Shown: positions 8,274-16,643 of the stretch, piece after piece
Layout: every line of letters starts with the position of its first letter
How positions within the stretch are numbered: position 1 is the first letter of the stretch
DNA from: a virus
Strand: one strand, 5' to 3'
Virus record (IMG/VR): IMGVR_UViG_3300025276_004551
Coordinates: 1-30,385 of that record
Length of the DNA stretch: 30,385 bases
Program-made: the position numbers and the translations under genes
The notes under the pieces: generated by a model
Database searches by the model: none
What the model was told of the DNA's origin: nothing
The model's input: the letters and a program-made list of their open reading frames with translations, nothing else

Positions 8274-9898
8274 TACTCTTCATCACTTATAACACTATTA
8301 AAATCAATATCACCATCAAAGTTTATTTCTTGAATTCTAATGTTACTAACATTAAACTTATTTTTTAATATAGCACTAAATCTATCAGCTTGCTCCCTTG
8401 TTGTAATTTTTTTACCTTTAATCTCAGCTAAAACAATTACTTCTTTACCGTCTTCACTATTAGCAGGAACTCCCCAGATAACATACTCATTAGACATACT
8501 AGCAGATTCATTTTCAAACTCTTCCATCTTTATCTTTGGCTTCACAGATGGCTTAGTTTCCCAAATCCTCTTCCTTTTAGGTGAAGCTGGTTTCACACCT
8601 GGCTTAACAACAGGAGGGGCAATACTAGGCTCAACTGTTTCATGTAATCTGTATAATATAAGTTCTTTCATAATGTTACTTTCTACAAACTTACTATTTT
8701 TTTCTGACTCTTGCAAATCCTCACCCACAATATCAGAAACTTTTTTATTGGACCACATTTTACAAGACCAATATCCCGCAGTTGTTTTATCTTTCTTTTC
8801 AGAACACTTATGTCTAGCTCTAAATGATTTTTTAGCTTTAGGATTATCCCTTCTAATTTCCATATTCTTATCACCGAAATTAACCTTAACTACATTCCCT
8901 TTGTCATTCTTAACATATACTTTGTATTTTTTAACATCACCAGGTTTAGGTTTATTCAACTCTACTTTCTTTCCTTTATATTCCCCCTCCATAAGCGACT
9001 CACTAGTTTTCTTTCGGCAAGAACCCTTATCACCCTCTTTAGTTCCAGGTACTCTTTCATACCCATCCCAACATGGACCACCTTCGTTTGTTAAAAAATC
9101 AGCAACTTCTTCAGCATCATCAGCTGATGTTGAAATATGGTCATCTGCCCACTTATGACCTTTTAATTTTTTCTCACGAGCCTCAACATCCATTGACAAT
9201 ATATCTTTAGTATCTTGTTCCATGTTTTTAAGGTTTATTGTCATAGTGTCCTCCTCATATATGCCTTCTTCCAACTCTTCTTCATCACCGAAACCCGACT
9301 CTTCTTCTGAACCACCATCAAGTTCATCTTCTTCTTTGTCTATCTCAGCATCAACATCCTTTTCTAAGCTATCATCATCTTTTTCAACACCAGAGGTCTT
9401 AACCTTTCTAATTATATCCTTCTGGTCTTCCTCATCCATTTCAGAAGTATGTGAAGCAGAAATTAAAGAATTAATCGCATATTTTTCTAAGTCGAAATCA
9501 GGCTCACCTCTTTCGTCACTATACTTTCTAAGTGAGGTACCTATCTTTCCAGCAAGTTGTTGTATATATTTCTCTGGGTCTTCATCTTCATCAGCCTCAA
9601 CTCCAGCATCGAATGGCTCATCGTCAAATGGCTTATCACTACCCTTATCATCTCCAAATGACGAATCACCACCTTCAGCATCACCGAATGCGTCAAGTGA
9701 TTCCTCTTCACCACCAGAAGCACCAAAAGCTGGTTCACTCTGTGGAGCGTCCAGCTTTAGCTTGTACTTTGTTTCTTCTTCTAGATTTTCGGAATTATCT
9801 TCCTTAATATTGTAACCACCATTTTCAGGTTGCTCGTCCTCACCTATTCCGCAACCCTTAACTGGTGCAAAAGCTGGTAAGTTATCTTCAGCTAGTCT
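8273..9898 (-). CDS. Downstream part of a frameshifted acidic head-type protein
   Basis: This frame is open from just after a TAA at 9911-9913 down to 8273. Its first ATG is only at 9439, about 154 codons in, and no GTG or TTG occurs before it. The start-less stretch is clearly protein-like: LAEDNLPAFAP, an acidic Gly/Asp-rich segment, then PEKYIQQLAGKIGTSLRKYS and a YAINSLISA segment that continues past the ATG without change. Later it has CWDGYERVPGT with GSCRKK, and KKYKVYVKNDKGNVVKVNFG followed by SFRARHKC and YWSCKMW, motifs I recall in prohead-associated proteins of T4-like phages. It therefore most likely continues the 435-aa frame by a -1 shift at the A10 run, giving about 975 aa. If unshifted, only 8273-9439 (388 aa) could be made. 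Confidence 0.75.
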   Translation of the reverse strand, partial: RLAEDNLPAFAPVKGCGIGEDEQPENGGYNIKEDNSENLEEETKYKLKLDAPQSEPAFGASGGEEESLDAFGDAEGGDSSFGDDKGSDKPFDDEPFDAGVEADEDEDPEKYIQQLAGKIGTSLRKYSDERGEPDFDLEKYAINSLISASHTSEMDEEDQKDIIRKVKTSGVEKDDDSLEKDVDAEIDKEEDELDGGSEEESGFGDEEELEEGIYEEDTMTINLKNMEQDTKDILSMDVEAREKKLKGHKWADDHISTSADDAEEVADFLTNEGGPCWDGYERVPGTKEGDKGSCRKKTSESLMEGEYKGKKVELNKPKPGDVKKYKVYVKNDKGNVVKVNFGDKNMEIRRDNPKAKKSFRARHKCSEKKDKTTAGYWSCKMWSNKKVSDIVGEDLQESEKNSKFVESNIMKELILYRLHETVEPSIAPPVVKPGVKPASPKRKRIWETKPSVKPKIKMEEFENESASMSNEYVIWGVPANSEDGKEVIVLAEIKGKKITTREQADRFSAILKNKFNVSNIRIQEINFDGDIDFNSVISDEE

Positions 9899-11199
9899 TT
9901 TTTTTTTACTTTAGATTCTTCAGACTCTTCAGGTTCTACTTCGTCAGTATCTATTTGTCCTACAACAGAGTCAAGTTCTGCTTTTTCTTTATCTGTGAAT
10001 GCAGGTTTCTCATGTTTATCTTTGTGAATTTTTTTCTTAAATTCACTATCTTCGTAAATTTCATTTACATTTTTATTTAAAGCTTCCATCATGATAGCTT
10101 TTTCAGACTCACCAAGAGATTCAAGAATATCATTAACTTTATCATCTTCAGTAGCTATTGAATCGATAACTTCATCCATTTCTTGAATTGCTCTAGCTAT
10201 TGAAAATCCTTTCTTGGCTTTAGGAGCTTGTTCTGAAATCGGCTCATTCATAAGTTCCGAATTTATTTTAGCGAAGAATAAACGTAATATTTTTTCGGCA
10301 TCAGGATTAAAGAAATTATTTGGATTAGGTTTAGAACGTAAAAATTCTAATTGACTATCAGCCTCGTTATTAAAAATATATTCAAGCATTGACGAGTCAT
10401 CCTCATGCTCTATCGACTCAATTAATAAATAAATAGCTGGTTTAGCGTACCTAACTAATTCAGGGTGCTCACTGTTAAATTGGTTAAAAATATTAATTAT
10501 TCTACCTTTTAAATCAGAATTCTCACCAGTAATCATTTCTTCAACTACATCTTTACGACACTTACAATCACCATCACACTTACATTCTTTGTATTCAATC
10601 ATTTTGTCGATAGCTGTTTCGTTTTCACTTAACTTAACCTTCTCCACGTCAGCTTCTGCTTTACCTGGTGCAACATTGTCACCAAAACCATCAGCATTAG
10701 AACCCTCTTTATTATCATACTTTAAGTTATCTCCTTTTTTGTCAATAACATACTCGTCACTGTCACCAATTGCCTTACTAGCACTTAATGTAGCGTTTGG
10801 ATTCATACCATGGTGTTCAGTAAGTAATCCATCACTCTTAAATGTGTCAAAACTTCCAGACTTACCTGCAGCTTCATTAATACTCATAAACTTTAAGTTT
10901 AATTGCTTAATTGCCTTTGCGTAAGAAGTATATACTTTATCTTTTTTATTTTGTAAACCACCCATATATTGGAAATCTTCTGTTACTAAGTTACTCTTAG
11001 CTTCAGAAACCTTAATATAATATTCGTGGTTTTCTCTAACAATAGCGTAAACATTTCCGTCAGGACCTTGCTTAGTTAATTCCACTACAGAACGTGTAAT
11101 TCCTTCATTAATAGGTGCACTACCCATTAACTCTCTCATTCTATTAAGCTTATCGTTACCCTTTAAGCCTGTTGGTTTTACTATATTTGAATTCTTCAT
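9892..11199 (-). CDS. Upstream part of the frameshifted head-type protein (zero frame, 435 aa)
   Basis: Starts at ATG 11199 and ends at TAG 9892-9894, a few bases after a run of ten A (9898-9907 on the plus strand as T). The N-terminal region carries LKGNDKLNRMRELMGSAPIN and the conserved-looking VVELTKQGPDGNVYAIVREN, HEYYIKVSEA and YMGGLQNKKD, which I recall from uncharacterised virion-type proteins of large phages. A Cys cluster (CKCDGDCKC) lies near residue 210. The C-terminus is acidic, then Lys-rich. I-N-E-G near residue 33 fits a prohead-protease site. Zero-frame translation gives this product alone; a -1 slip joins it to the 541-aa downstream part. A core, scaffold or internal head role is inferred. 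Confidence 0.8.
   Translation of the reverse strand: MKNSNIVKPTGLKGNDKLNRMRELMGSAPINEGITRSVVELTKQGPDGNVYAIVRENHEYYIKVSEAKSNLVTEDFQYMGGLQNKKDKVYTSYAKAIKQLNLKFMSINEAAGKSGSFDTFKSDGLLTEHHGMNPNATLSASKAIGDSDEYVIDKKGDNLKYDNKEGSNADGFGDNVAPGKAEADVEKVKLSENETAIDKMIEYKECKCDGDCKCRKDVVEEMITGENSDLKGRIINIFNQFNSEHPELVRYAKPAIYLLIESIEHEDDSSMLEYIFNNEADSQLEFLRSKPNPNNFFNPDAEKILRLFFAKINSELMNEPISEQAPKAKKGFSIARAIQEMDEVIDSIATEDDKVNDILESLGESEKAIMMEALNKNVNEIYEDSEFKKKIHKDKHEKPAFTDKEKAELDSVVGQIDTDEVEPEESEESKVKKKD
9898..9907 (-). other. A10 slippery run: probable -1 frameshift or slippage site
   Basis: The zero frame reads GTA AAA AAA AAA GAC TAG. The -1 frame opens only after a TAA at 9911-9913, so the change of frame must occur within about 20 nt that are nearly all A. 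A_AAA_AAA in the zero frame fits the X_XXY_YYZ rule. A 5-bp stem (AGCTG at 9889-9893 with CAGCT at 9872-9876, minus strand) begins 4 nt after the run. A homopolymer sequencing error would look the same. Confidence 0.6.
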
Positions 11200-11209
11200 C
11201 TTCTAATTA

Positions 11210-11226
11210 CTTTATTTATAAATATT
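11210..11226 (-). promoter_or_regulatory. Late-promoter-like box upstream of the frameshifted gene
   Basis: On the minus strand AATATTTATAAATAAAG lies 11 bp upstream of the ATG at 11199 and contains TATAAATA, the T4 late promoter core. No TTG is present 19-20 bp before it. Related ATATTTAT boxes precede several other virion-type or tagged genes. Confidence 0.4.
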
Positions 11227-11243
11227 ATGATTTTAGGTAAAAG

Positions 11244-11513
11244 TTATACTGGTTCAGGATATCTACTTAATGTAGTTGGTCCGTCAGCCACATTCTTAGG
11301 TTCCCCAATAACGTAAACACTTGTTAATGTACCAGTAATAGTCTTTACGTAAACGTCAAGTGTAGAACTTGCAGCCATAGTTACTGATGTACCATTAATA
11401 ACTGGTGCGGCGTTAGCTCCAGCGTATATTCTGAAATATACAAAATTATTAAAATCAGCGTTAGCCGCTTCGTGGATAATACCATATCCGTTATCTGTTC
11501 CTTTTATTGCCAT
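11244..11513 (-). CDS. Small beta-rich virion-type protein
   Basis: An 89-aa protein starting MAIKGTDNGYGIIHEAANAD and ending RYPEPV. Alternating small and beta-branched residues (VNGTSVTMAASSTLDVYVKT, VYVIGEPKN) suggest a compact beta sandwich like phage decoration or tail-fibre-associated proteins. It is the first gene of the long minus-strand virion-type series and lies 44 bp upstream of the 435-aa frame. I recall similar short sequences in other large phages without assigned function. An ATATTTATAATTAAATA box lies upstream (11536-11552). Confidence 0.7.
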   Translation of the reverse strand: MAIKGTDNGYGIIHEAANADFNNFVYFRIYAGANAAPVINGTSVTMAASSTLDVYVKTITGTLTSVYVIGEPKNVADGPTTLSRYPEPV

Positions 11514-11561
11514 CTTTAAATTATTTAACTATGTTATTTAATTATAAATATATAGATAAAC

Positions 11562-11586
11562 AAAAAAAACCCTCATAAAGAGGGTT
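11562..11586 (-). terminator. Intrinsic terminator of the KTSC-thyA unit
   Basis: AACCCTC (11568-11574), loop ATAAA, GAGGGTT (11580-11586). Read on the minus strand, the direction of thyA, the stem runs into a T8 tract. Confidence 0.85.
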
Positions 11587-11612
11587 AATTTTAATTTAAT
11601 ATGTAATAACCC

Positions 11613-12578
11613 TTATACTGCTATAGGGACATTTGCCCAATTAGAGTGATACTGGTAATCCAGTAATTCAAAATCTTCAAATTTGTAATCGAATAGACTG
11701 TCAGCTTTATTAAGAAGCAATCTAGGTTTACACTCTTTAGATTCTCTTTTTAACTGCTTCTCGACATAATCAATATGATTATTATATATATGAACATCAC
11801 CTAAATTACCAACTAATTCACCTGGCACCATATTAGTCTGCTGTGCAAACATCTCAAGTAATAACGCATAACTTGCAATATTAAAAGGTAACCCTAAGAA
11901 AGTATCAACACTTCTTTGATTCCACATTAACGAGATTTCTCTTTTAGGGATTTCTAACCTATCCAATTCTTCACTAGTTTCATCTAATCCTAAATAATGA
12001 GATGTATAATATATATTTCGTTCTTCTAAGGATAATTCTCTAGTATAAACTTGAAAGAAGTTATGACAAGGGACTAACTTCATTTGCTCTAGCTCCCCAA
12101 CATTCCACGCACTTATAACATTTCTACGAGAATCTGGGTCATTTCGCAATAATTCTATTGCGTTTCTAACTTGATTAATTCCAGGATTATGTTTCTTTAC
12201 AAATGGGAAATGACCAGATTCGTCTCTTTCTCTTCTAATTAGCGTTTCATATGTTCCACCCCAATCTACCCATTGTTTACCGTATAATGAACCAAGTTCA
12301 CCCGAATCATCAGCCCACTCATCCCATATTGTAACACCATTATCATTAAGGTATTTAATATTAGTATCACCCTTCAAGAACCAAAGTAATTCATGTATAA
12401 TTGAACGAAGGTGTAATCTCTTAGTAGTTAATAAAGGAAATCCATCCTTCATATTAAACCTAATCTGCCTGCCGAATACAGAAACTGTACCAACCCCTGT
12501 CCTGTCATTTTTTTTACTACCATTATCTAGTATATCTTCTAATAGAGCGTGATAAACCTTGTCTGTACTATTTAACAT
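11613..12578 (-). CDS. thyA: Thymidylate synthase ThyA
   Basis: Converts dUMP to dTMP with methylene-tetrahydrofolate, feeding phage DNA synthesis. The 321-aa protein has the phosphate-binding DRTGVG (25-30), HELLWFLKG with the catalytic-site Glu (about 63), WDEWAD (85-90), SRRN with the paired Arg (151-152), the nucleophile in LVPCHNFFQVY (Cys171), NQRSVDTFLGLPFNIASY (220-237) and GDVHIYNNH (260-268). It ends in PIAV like canonical enzymes. It is about 55 residues longer than E. coli ThyA (264), mainly through segments around 115-135 and 180-213, lengths also seen in other bacterial ThyA. It starts 3 bp after the KTSC gene and ends in a strong terminator, so the two form one unit. Confidence 0.97.
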   Translation of the reverse strand: MLNSTDKVYHALLEDILDNGSKKNDRTGVGTVSVFGRQIRFNMKDGFPLLTTKRLHLRSIIHELLWFLKGDTNIKYLNDNGVTIWDEWADDSGELGSLYGKQWVDWGGTYETLIRRERDESGHFPFVKKHNPGINQVRNAIELLRNDPDSRRNVISAWNVGELEQMKLVPCHNFFQVYTRELSLEERNIYYTSHYLGLDETSEELDRLEIPKREISLMWNQRSVDTFLGLPFNIASYALLLEMFAQQTNMVPGELVGNLGDVHIYNNHIDYVEKQLKRESKECKPRLLLNKADSLFDYKFEDFELLDYQYHSNWANVPIAV

Positions 12579-12581
12579 ATA

Positions 12582-13013
12582 TTATTTATTTTTTAATTCA
12601 TTATATAATTTTACCATATTATTTACCGCATCTAGTAAATTAACATTAAATATTCCGTCATTTTCAAAGTCGCTAACCATAGTTTTCATTGACTTTATAA
12701 TACCATCTTCCATGGAAAAAATCTCGGCGTCATTTAATTCAGTAATTTCCGCTAATATTTTACTCACGTCAACCTTATCGTGTTTAAGGTATGAATATTT
12801 TTTTAAATTATTACTAAGTACTTTTCCTTGACTCTCAGCAGTCTCAAATCTTAAATAATCAGTATCTGGAACATCTTGATATGTATAACTACCACCATAC
12901 TTAAATACTATATTAAGGTCTTTTTTGTTTTTATCATAAGTCGATGCTACGATATTTGACGATTCGTAAAGTGCCTTGACTAAACCATCCTTTTCTACTC
13001 TTTCTAAAATCAT
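12582..13013 (-). CDS. KTSC-domain protein
   Basis: A 143-aa protein. Residues about 15-75 match the KTSC pattern: SSNIVASTYDKNKKDLNIVF, YGGSYTYQDVPDTDYLRF, SQGKVLSNNLKKYSY. KTSC domains are small folds found alone or at the ends of bacterial and phage proteins and have no settled biochemical role. The C-terminal half is helical and unassigned. The gene lies directly upstream of thyA (3-bp gap) and has a perfect Bacteroidota promoter back to back with that of clpC. Co-transcription with thyA does not by itself prove a role in nucleotide metabolism. Confidence 0.8.
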   Translation of the reverse strand: MILERVEKDGLVKALYESSNIVASTYDKNKKDLNIVFKYGGSYTYQDVPDTDYLRFETAESQGKVLSNNLKKYSYLKHDKVDVSKILAEITELNDAEIFSMEDGIIKSMKTMVSDFENDGIFNVNLLDAVNNMVKLYNELKNK

Positions 13014-13039
13014 ATTTTTTCTTTTAAAATGTTATAACA

Positions 13040-13070
13040 CAAAGATACTAATAAAATTTAATTATTTCAA
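13040..13070 (-). promoter_or_regulatory. Bacteroidota-type promoter for KTSC-thyA
   Basis: On the minus strand TTG (13068-13070), 20-bp spacer, TATCTTTG (13040-13047): an exact match to TTG-N20-TAnnTTTG. Transcription would begin about 20 nt before the ATG at 13013. Confidence 0.8.
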
Positions 13071-13073
13071 GGG

Positions 13074-13104
13074 TTGATTTTTTATAAATTGATTTGTATA
13101 TTTG
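13074..13104 (+). promoter_or_regulatory. Bacteroidota-type promoter for clpC
   Basis: TTG (13074-13076), 20-bp spacer, TATATTTG (13097-13104), a full consensus match. The -7 box contains the TTG codon at 13102 that would otherwise be a possible start, so translation must begin at ATG 13123. Its -33 lies only 3 bp from that of the divergent KTSC promoter. Confidence 0.85.
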
Positions 13105-13122
13105 CGTAAAGATATTATTAAT

Positions 13123-15714
13123 ATGAAAGGGAAGAGAGAAGTGGTTAAAAAAGTTAAGGCTATAATGAAATTAGCTCAAACAGAAGCTAAAAACAATGCT
13201 GACAGAGAGTTAAGACCAGAACATATCACATTAGCTATTCTGCAAGAAGAAACTAATAGGTCAAATAAAGTTATTAAAAGTATGGGTATTGACACACTTA
13301 AGTTGTATGACTTAGTTAGTCAACATTTAAGACACAACCAACTTAATAGTACTATATCAGATGTAAAGAAACTTAGAGCACCATTAGATACTAATAGCAG
13401 TAAAATAATGAAAGGTGTTGATGAGGAAGCTGAATCTATAGGTGATTTACATATCGATACAACACATATCATTCTTTCGTTATTAAGAGAAACAAAATCA
13501 CCCCTAACTAAATTGTTAGTTAAGAATAAATTAACTTATACCAAGTTTAAAAAAGCGATAGTTAATTACGAAAATCTTAATGATAAAGATTTAACAGATT
13601 ATGAAAAAGAAAAATTAAAAGACATGGAAAATAGATTGAATGAATTTAAAGAAGATATTGAAAACTCATTACCATTTGACGATGATGATAACGGAAACCC
13701 ACTAGGTGAAAGTGTTGGACCCAACAAAGGTAAGAGTAAACTAAAACGAAAAGAGACTAGTAAAACTCCAGTATTAGATAACTTCTGTAGAGACATATCT
13801 AAAGTTGCTACTGAAGGTGACCTTGACCCCGTAGTCGGTAGAGTTAAGGAGATTAAGAGAGTGTCTCAAATATTAGCTAGAAGAAAAAAGAACAACCCAA
13901 TACTCATTGGTGACCCAGGTGTGGGTAAGACTGCTATTGTTGAGGGTCTCACTATGCTTATTAAAGATAATAAGGCACCCAGAATTCTATTAGATAAAAA
14001 GATTTATTCATTAGATTTAGCATCAATAGTTGCAGGTACTAAATATAGAGGTCAGTTTGAAGAAAGAATGAAAGCTATTCTTGAAGAATTAAAAGAAAAT
14101 AAAGATATTATATTGTTTATTGATGAGATACACACTATAGTTGGTGCTGGAAACGCATCTGGAAGTATGGATGCTGCAAATATCTTCAAACCAGCATTAG
14201 CTAGGGGAGAAATTCAAGTAATAGGTGCAACAACACTTGATGAATTTAGAGAAAATATTGAAAAAGATGGTGCACTAACAAGAAGGTTCCAACAAGTATT
14301 AGTCGAAGAACCTACACTTGAAGAAACAACAGTAATACTTAAAAATATCAAGCAAAGGTATGAAGACCACCATAAAGTTATTTATACTGATGATGCAATC
14401 GAAGAATGTGTTAAGTTAGCAGATAGATATATAATGGATAGAGCTATGCCAGATAAAGCTATAGACGTGTTAGATGAAGCTGGTTCAACTACAAACATTA
14501 ATCATGACGCTCCTGAAAATATAAAGAAACTTGAAGAAAAATGTTTAGAATTAAAAGAAGAAAAGGTCTTTGTAGTTAAGAGTCAGAAATATGAAGAAGC
14601 TGCAAAATTAAGAGATGAAGAAAAGAAAGTTATAGAAACATTGAAAATTGAAAAAGATAAGTGGCTTGACAGTATGGATAAGAGTAGAACTACTGTTGAT
14701 GTTGACTTAGTTGCTGAGGTAGTTTCAATGATGAGCGGAATCCCAATTAATAAAATATCTTCACAAGAAACTAAAAAACTTGTAACAATGGATAAGGAAT
14801 TAACTGGTAGAGTTATCGGACAAGACGATGCCGTTGTTAAGGTTGTTAAAGCTATTAAAAGAAATAGACTTGGAATTAAAGACCAAACTAAGCCAATCGG
14901 CTCGTTCATATTCTTAGGGCCAACTGGTGTAGGTAAAACTTACTTAGCTAAACTACTTGCTGAATCAATATTTGGTGATTCGGACGCTCTAGTTAGAGTT
15001 GACATGTCAGAATACATGGAGAAACACGCTGTGTCTAGACTTATAGGTCCGCCTCCAGGGTATGTTGGTTACGAAGAAGGTGGTCAATTAACGGAGAAAA
15101 TTAGAAGAAAACCTTATTCAGTTATACTCTTTGATGAAATTGAAAAAGCGCATGATGATGTATTTAATTTACTTTTACAATTACTTGATGAAGGTCAGTT
15201 AACTGACGGTCTTGGTAGAAAAGTGAACTTTAAAAATACACTAATCATCCTTACATCTAATGCTGGTGTTCAACAACTTAATAACTTTGGTAAAGATATG
15301 GGTTTCAAAACAAAAGCTACTGTTGTTAATGAAGAAGAGAAAGTTCGTTCAATTATTAGTAAGGAACTTAAGAAGAAATTTAAACCTGAATTCCTTAATA
15401 GGATTGATGATACAATTATATTTAATTCATTAAATCAAAATGATATTCATAAAATTATTCATATGGAATTGGATAAATTAAAAGCTAGGGTTAAAGAATC
15501 TTTAAATATTACACTTAAGATTAATAAAACCGCTATTGAACATGTCGCAGTACAAGGTTACGACAAGGCTTATGGCGCTAGACCGCTTAACAGAGCTATT
15601 CAAAATTATATTGAAGACCCAGTAGCTGATGAAATACTTAGTGGTAATTTCAAGGATGGTGATACAATTAAGATATCATTTGATAAAAAAACTTCAAAAT
15701 TGGTATTATCTTAA
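13123..15714 (+). CDS. clpC: ClpC-like AAA+ protein unfoldase
   Basis: A ring-forming ATPase that unfolds proteins and, in bacteria, feeds them to ClpP. The 863-aa product has a duplicated Clp-N domain (1-150), an acidic linker, first AAA domain with Walker A GDPGVGKT (263-270) and Walker B IILFIDEIH (329-337), a short middle region with UVR-like AAKLRDEEKKVIETLKIEKD (about 493-512), and second AAA domain with Walker A GPTGVGKT (599-606) and pore loop GYVG. The short UVR-like middle region makes it ClpC, not ClpB. MGF (726-728) sits where ClpC proteins carry their ClpP-binding loop. The C-terminal GYDKAYGARPLNRAIQ segment resembles Flavobacterial ClpC, suggesting host origin. It has its own promoter and terminator. 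No clpP is in the window. Confidence 0.95.
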   Translation: MKGKREVVKKVKAIMKLAQTEAKNNADRELRPEHITLAILQEETNRSNKVIKSMGIDTLKLYDLVSQHLRHNQLNSTISDVKKLRAPLDTNSSKIMKGVDEEAESIGDLHIDTTHIILSLLRETKSPLTKLLVKNKLTYTKFKKAIVNYENLNDKDLTDYEKEKLKDMENRLNEFKEDIENSLPFDDDDNGNPLGESVGPNKGKSKLKRKETSKTPVLDNFCRDISKVATEGDLDPVVGRVKEIKRVSQILARRKKNNPILIGDPGVGKTAIVEGLTMLIKDNKAPRILLDKKIYSLDLASIVAGTKYRGQFEERMKAILEELKENKDIILFIDEIHTIVGAGNASGSMDAANIFKPALARGEIQVIGATTLDEFRENIEKDGALTRRFQQVLVEEPTLEETTVILKNIKQRYEDHHKVIYTDDAIEECVKLADRYIMDRAMPDKAIDVLDEAGSTTNINHDAPENIKKLEEKCLELKEEKVFVVKSQKYEEAAKLRDEEKKVIETLKIEKDKWLDSMDKSRTTVDVDLVAEVVSMMSGIPINKISSQETKKLVTMDKELTGRVIGQDDAVVKVVKAIKRNRLGIKDQTKPIGSFIFLGPTGVGKTYLAKLLAESIFGDSDALVRVDMSEYMEKHAVSRLIGPPPGYVGYEEGGQLTEKIRRKPYSVILFDEIEKAHDDVFNLLLQLLDEGQLTDGLGRKVNFKNTLIILTSNAGVQQLNNFGKDMGFKTKATVVNEEEKVRSIISKELKKKFKPEFLNRIDDTIIFNSLNQNDIHKIIHMELDKLKARVKESLNITLKINKTAIEHVAVQGYDKAYGARPLNRAIQNYIEDPVADEILSGNFKDGDTIKISFDKKTSKLVLS

Positions 15715-15742
15715 AATAACCCCTCCACACATATTAATGATT

Positions 15743-15775
15743 AAAAAAGCGAAGACTTATGTTTTCGCTTTTTTT
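15743..15775 (+). terminator. Intrinsic terminator of clpC
   Basis: AAAAAAGCGAA (15743-15753), loop, TTCGCTTTTTT (15764-15774), ending in T7. An ATG at 15759 that would lengthen the next gene lies in its loop and is rejected as a start. Confidence 0.85.
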
Positions 15776-15791
15776 GTATATTTATATCTAT

Positions 15792-16643
15792 ATGAAACAT
15801 CTAATAAAGAAGTTATTACGAGAGGCGTTGGTAAATGAAATTAGCGACGAAGCATACGAGTTGTTAAAAACTAAACATAATAACTCTAGAGTAATAATGA
15901 GTAAAGAAAAAGAAATTTCATTTAGAGACCAATCAAATCAAAAAACAGGGAGAAAACCAAAAGGTTTATGGTATGGAATTGGAGCATCATGGATAGATTG
16001 GGTTAGGGGTGAAATGCCAGAGCGGGAAGAAGATTACACCCATTTAATTGATGTTGACCCTAATAAAATTAAAGTAATTAAAAATTACGATGAATTAATT
16101 GAATTTAATAAACAATATTCCGAAGGGGATAATATTAACTGGGGTGAAGTAGCAAGGACCTATGATGGTATAGAGATAGTACCGCATATAGGTAAGGCTA
16201 GATTTGAACTTGATTGGTATGGCACATGGGATATTGCATCTGGTTGCATATGGGGAGGAAATGCAATAAAGGGGGTTAACAATTTAAATGATAAACAACA
16301 AGACTATAAAAAGGTATATAGAGGTCAACCAAAAGAATATGACGCTATATCACCTTTAGGTTCATTTAGAGTAACTTTTGATTATTACTATTCAAAAGAA
16401 CATGGTGATGATACAGAATACAAACTACCAAAAAGTTTAAAAATAATAGATGTAGGAGACTACAGTACTTGGAGACCACTATTAGATGAGTTTACGGATA
16501 TTGATAATGATGATGATTACTGGGAATACATGGACCGATTTATTCCAAACGAAGAAATTATATTATTCTTAAAATCAAAGGGCTATGAGGGGCTTAAAGA
16601 TGATACTGAAGTTTTAGTCTTTGATAAGAAAAATATAATTTAA
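15792..16643 (+). CDS. ADP-ribosyltransferase-like protein with N-terminal tag
   Basis: A 283-aa protein with three parts. Residues 1-17 (MKHLIKKLLREALVNEI) form a basic amphipathic tag containing L-R-E-A. Residues 55-154 carry KPKGLWYGIG, SWIDWVRGEMP, YDGIEIVP, WYGTWDIASGCIW, a pattern I recall from uncharacterised phage and bacterial proteins with an ART-like look. Residues 173-283 read like a polyvalent-protein ART: KVYRG (Arg177), SPLGSF (Ser191), FLKSKGYEG and EVLVFDKKNI (Glu273), compatible with an R-S-E triad. If correct it would transfer ADP-ribose from NAD to host targets, as T4 Alt does. ATG 15792 is chosen because earlier ATGs lie in the clpC terminator; TATATTTA (15777-15784) lies just upstream. 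The ART assignment is moderately supported only. Confidence 0.6.
   Translation: MKHLIKKLLREALVNEISDEAYELLKTKHNNSRVIMSKEKEISFRDQSNQKTGRKPKGLWYGIGASWIDWVRGEMPEREEDYTHLIDVDPNKIKVIKNYDELIEFNKQYSEGDNINWGEVARTYDGIEIVPHIGKARFELDWYGTWDIASGCIWGGNAIKGVNNLNDKQQDYKKVYRGQPKEYDAISPLGSFRVTFDYYYSKEHGDDTEYKLPKSLKIIDVGDYSTWRPLLDEFTDIDNDDDYWEYMDRFIPNEEIILFLKSKGYEGLKDDTEVLVFDKKNII

Noticed and set aside
8340-9158. 272-aa plus-strand open frame
   Set aside because: Antisense to the conserved motifs of the frameshifted gene; hydrophobic and Ser-rich in the way expected for the complement of acidic coding sequence.
9222-9815. 197-aa and 91-aa plus-strand frames and a 65-aa minus-strand frame
   Set aside because: All are shadows of the start-less coding stretch that belongs to the frameshifted gene.
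13123-15714. ClpB disaggregase
   Set aside because: The long ClpB coiled-coil middle domain is missing; a short UVR-like segment and MGF loop fit ClpC.
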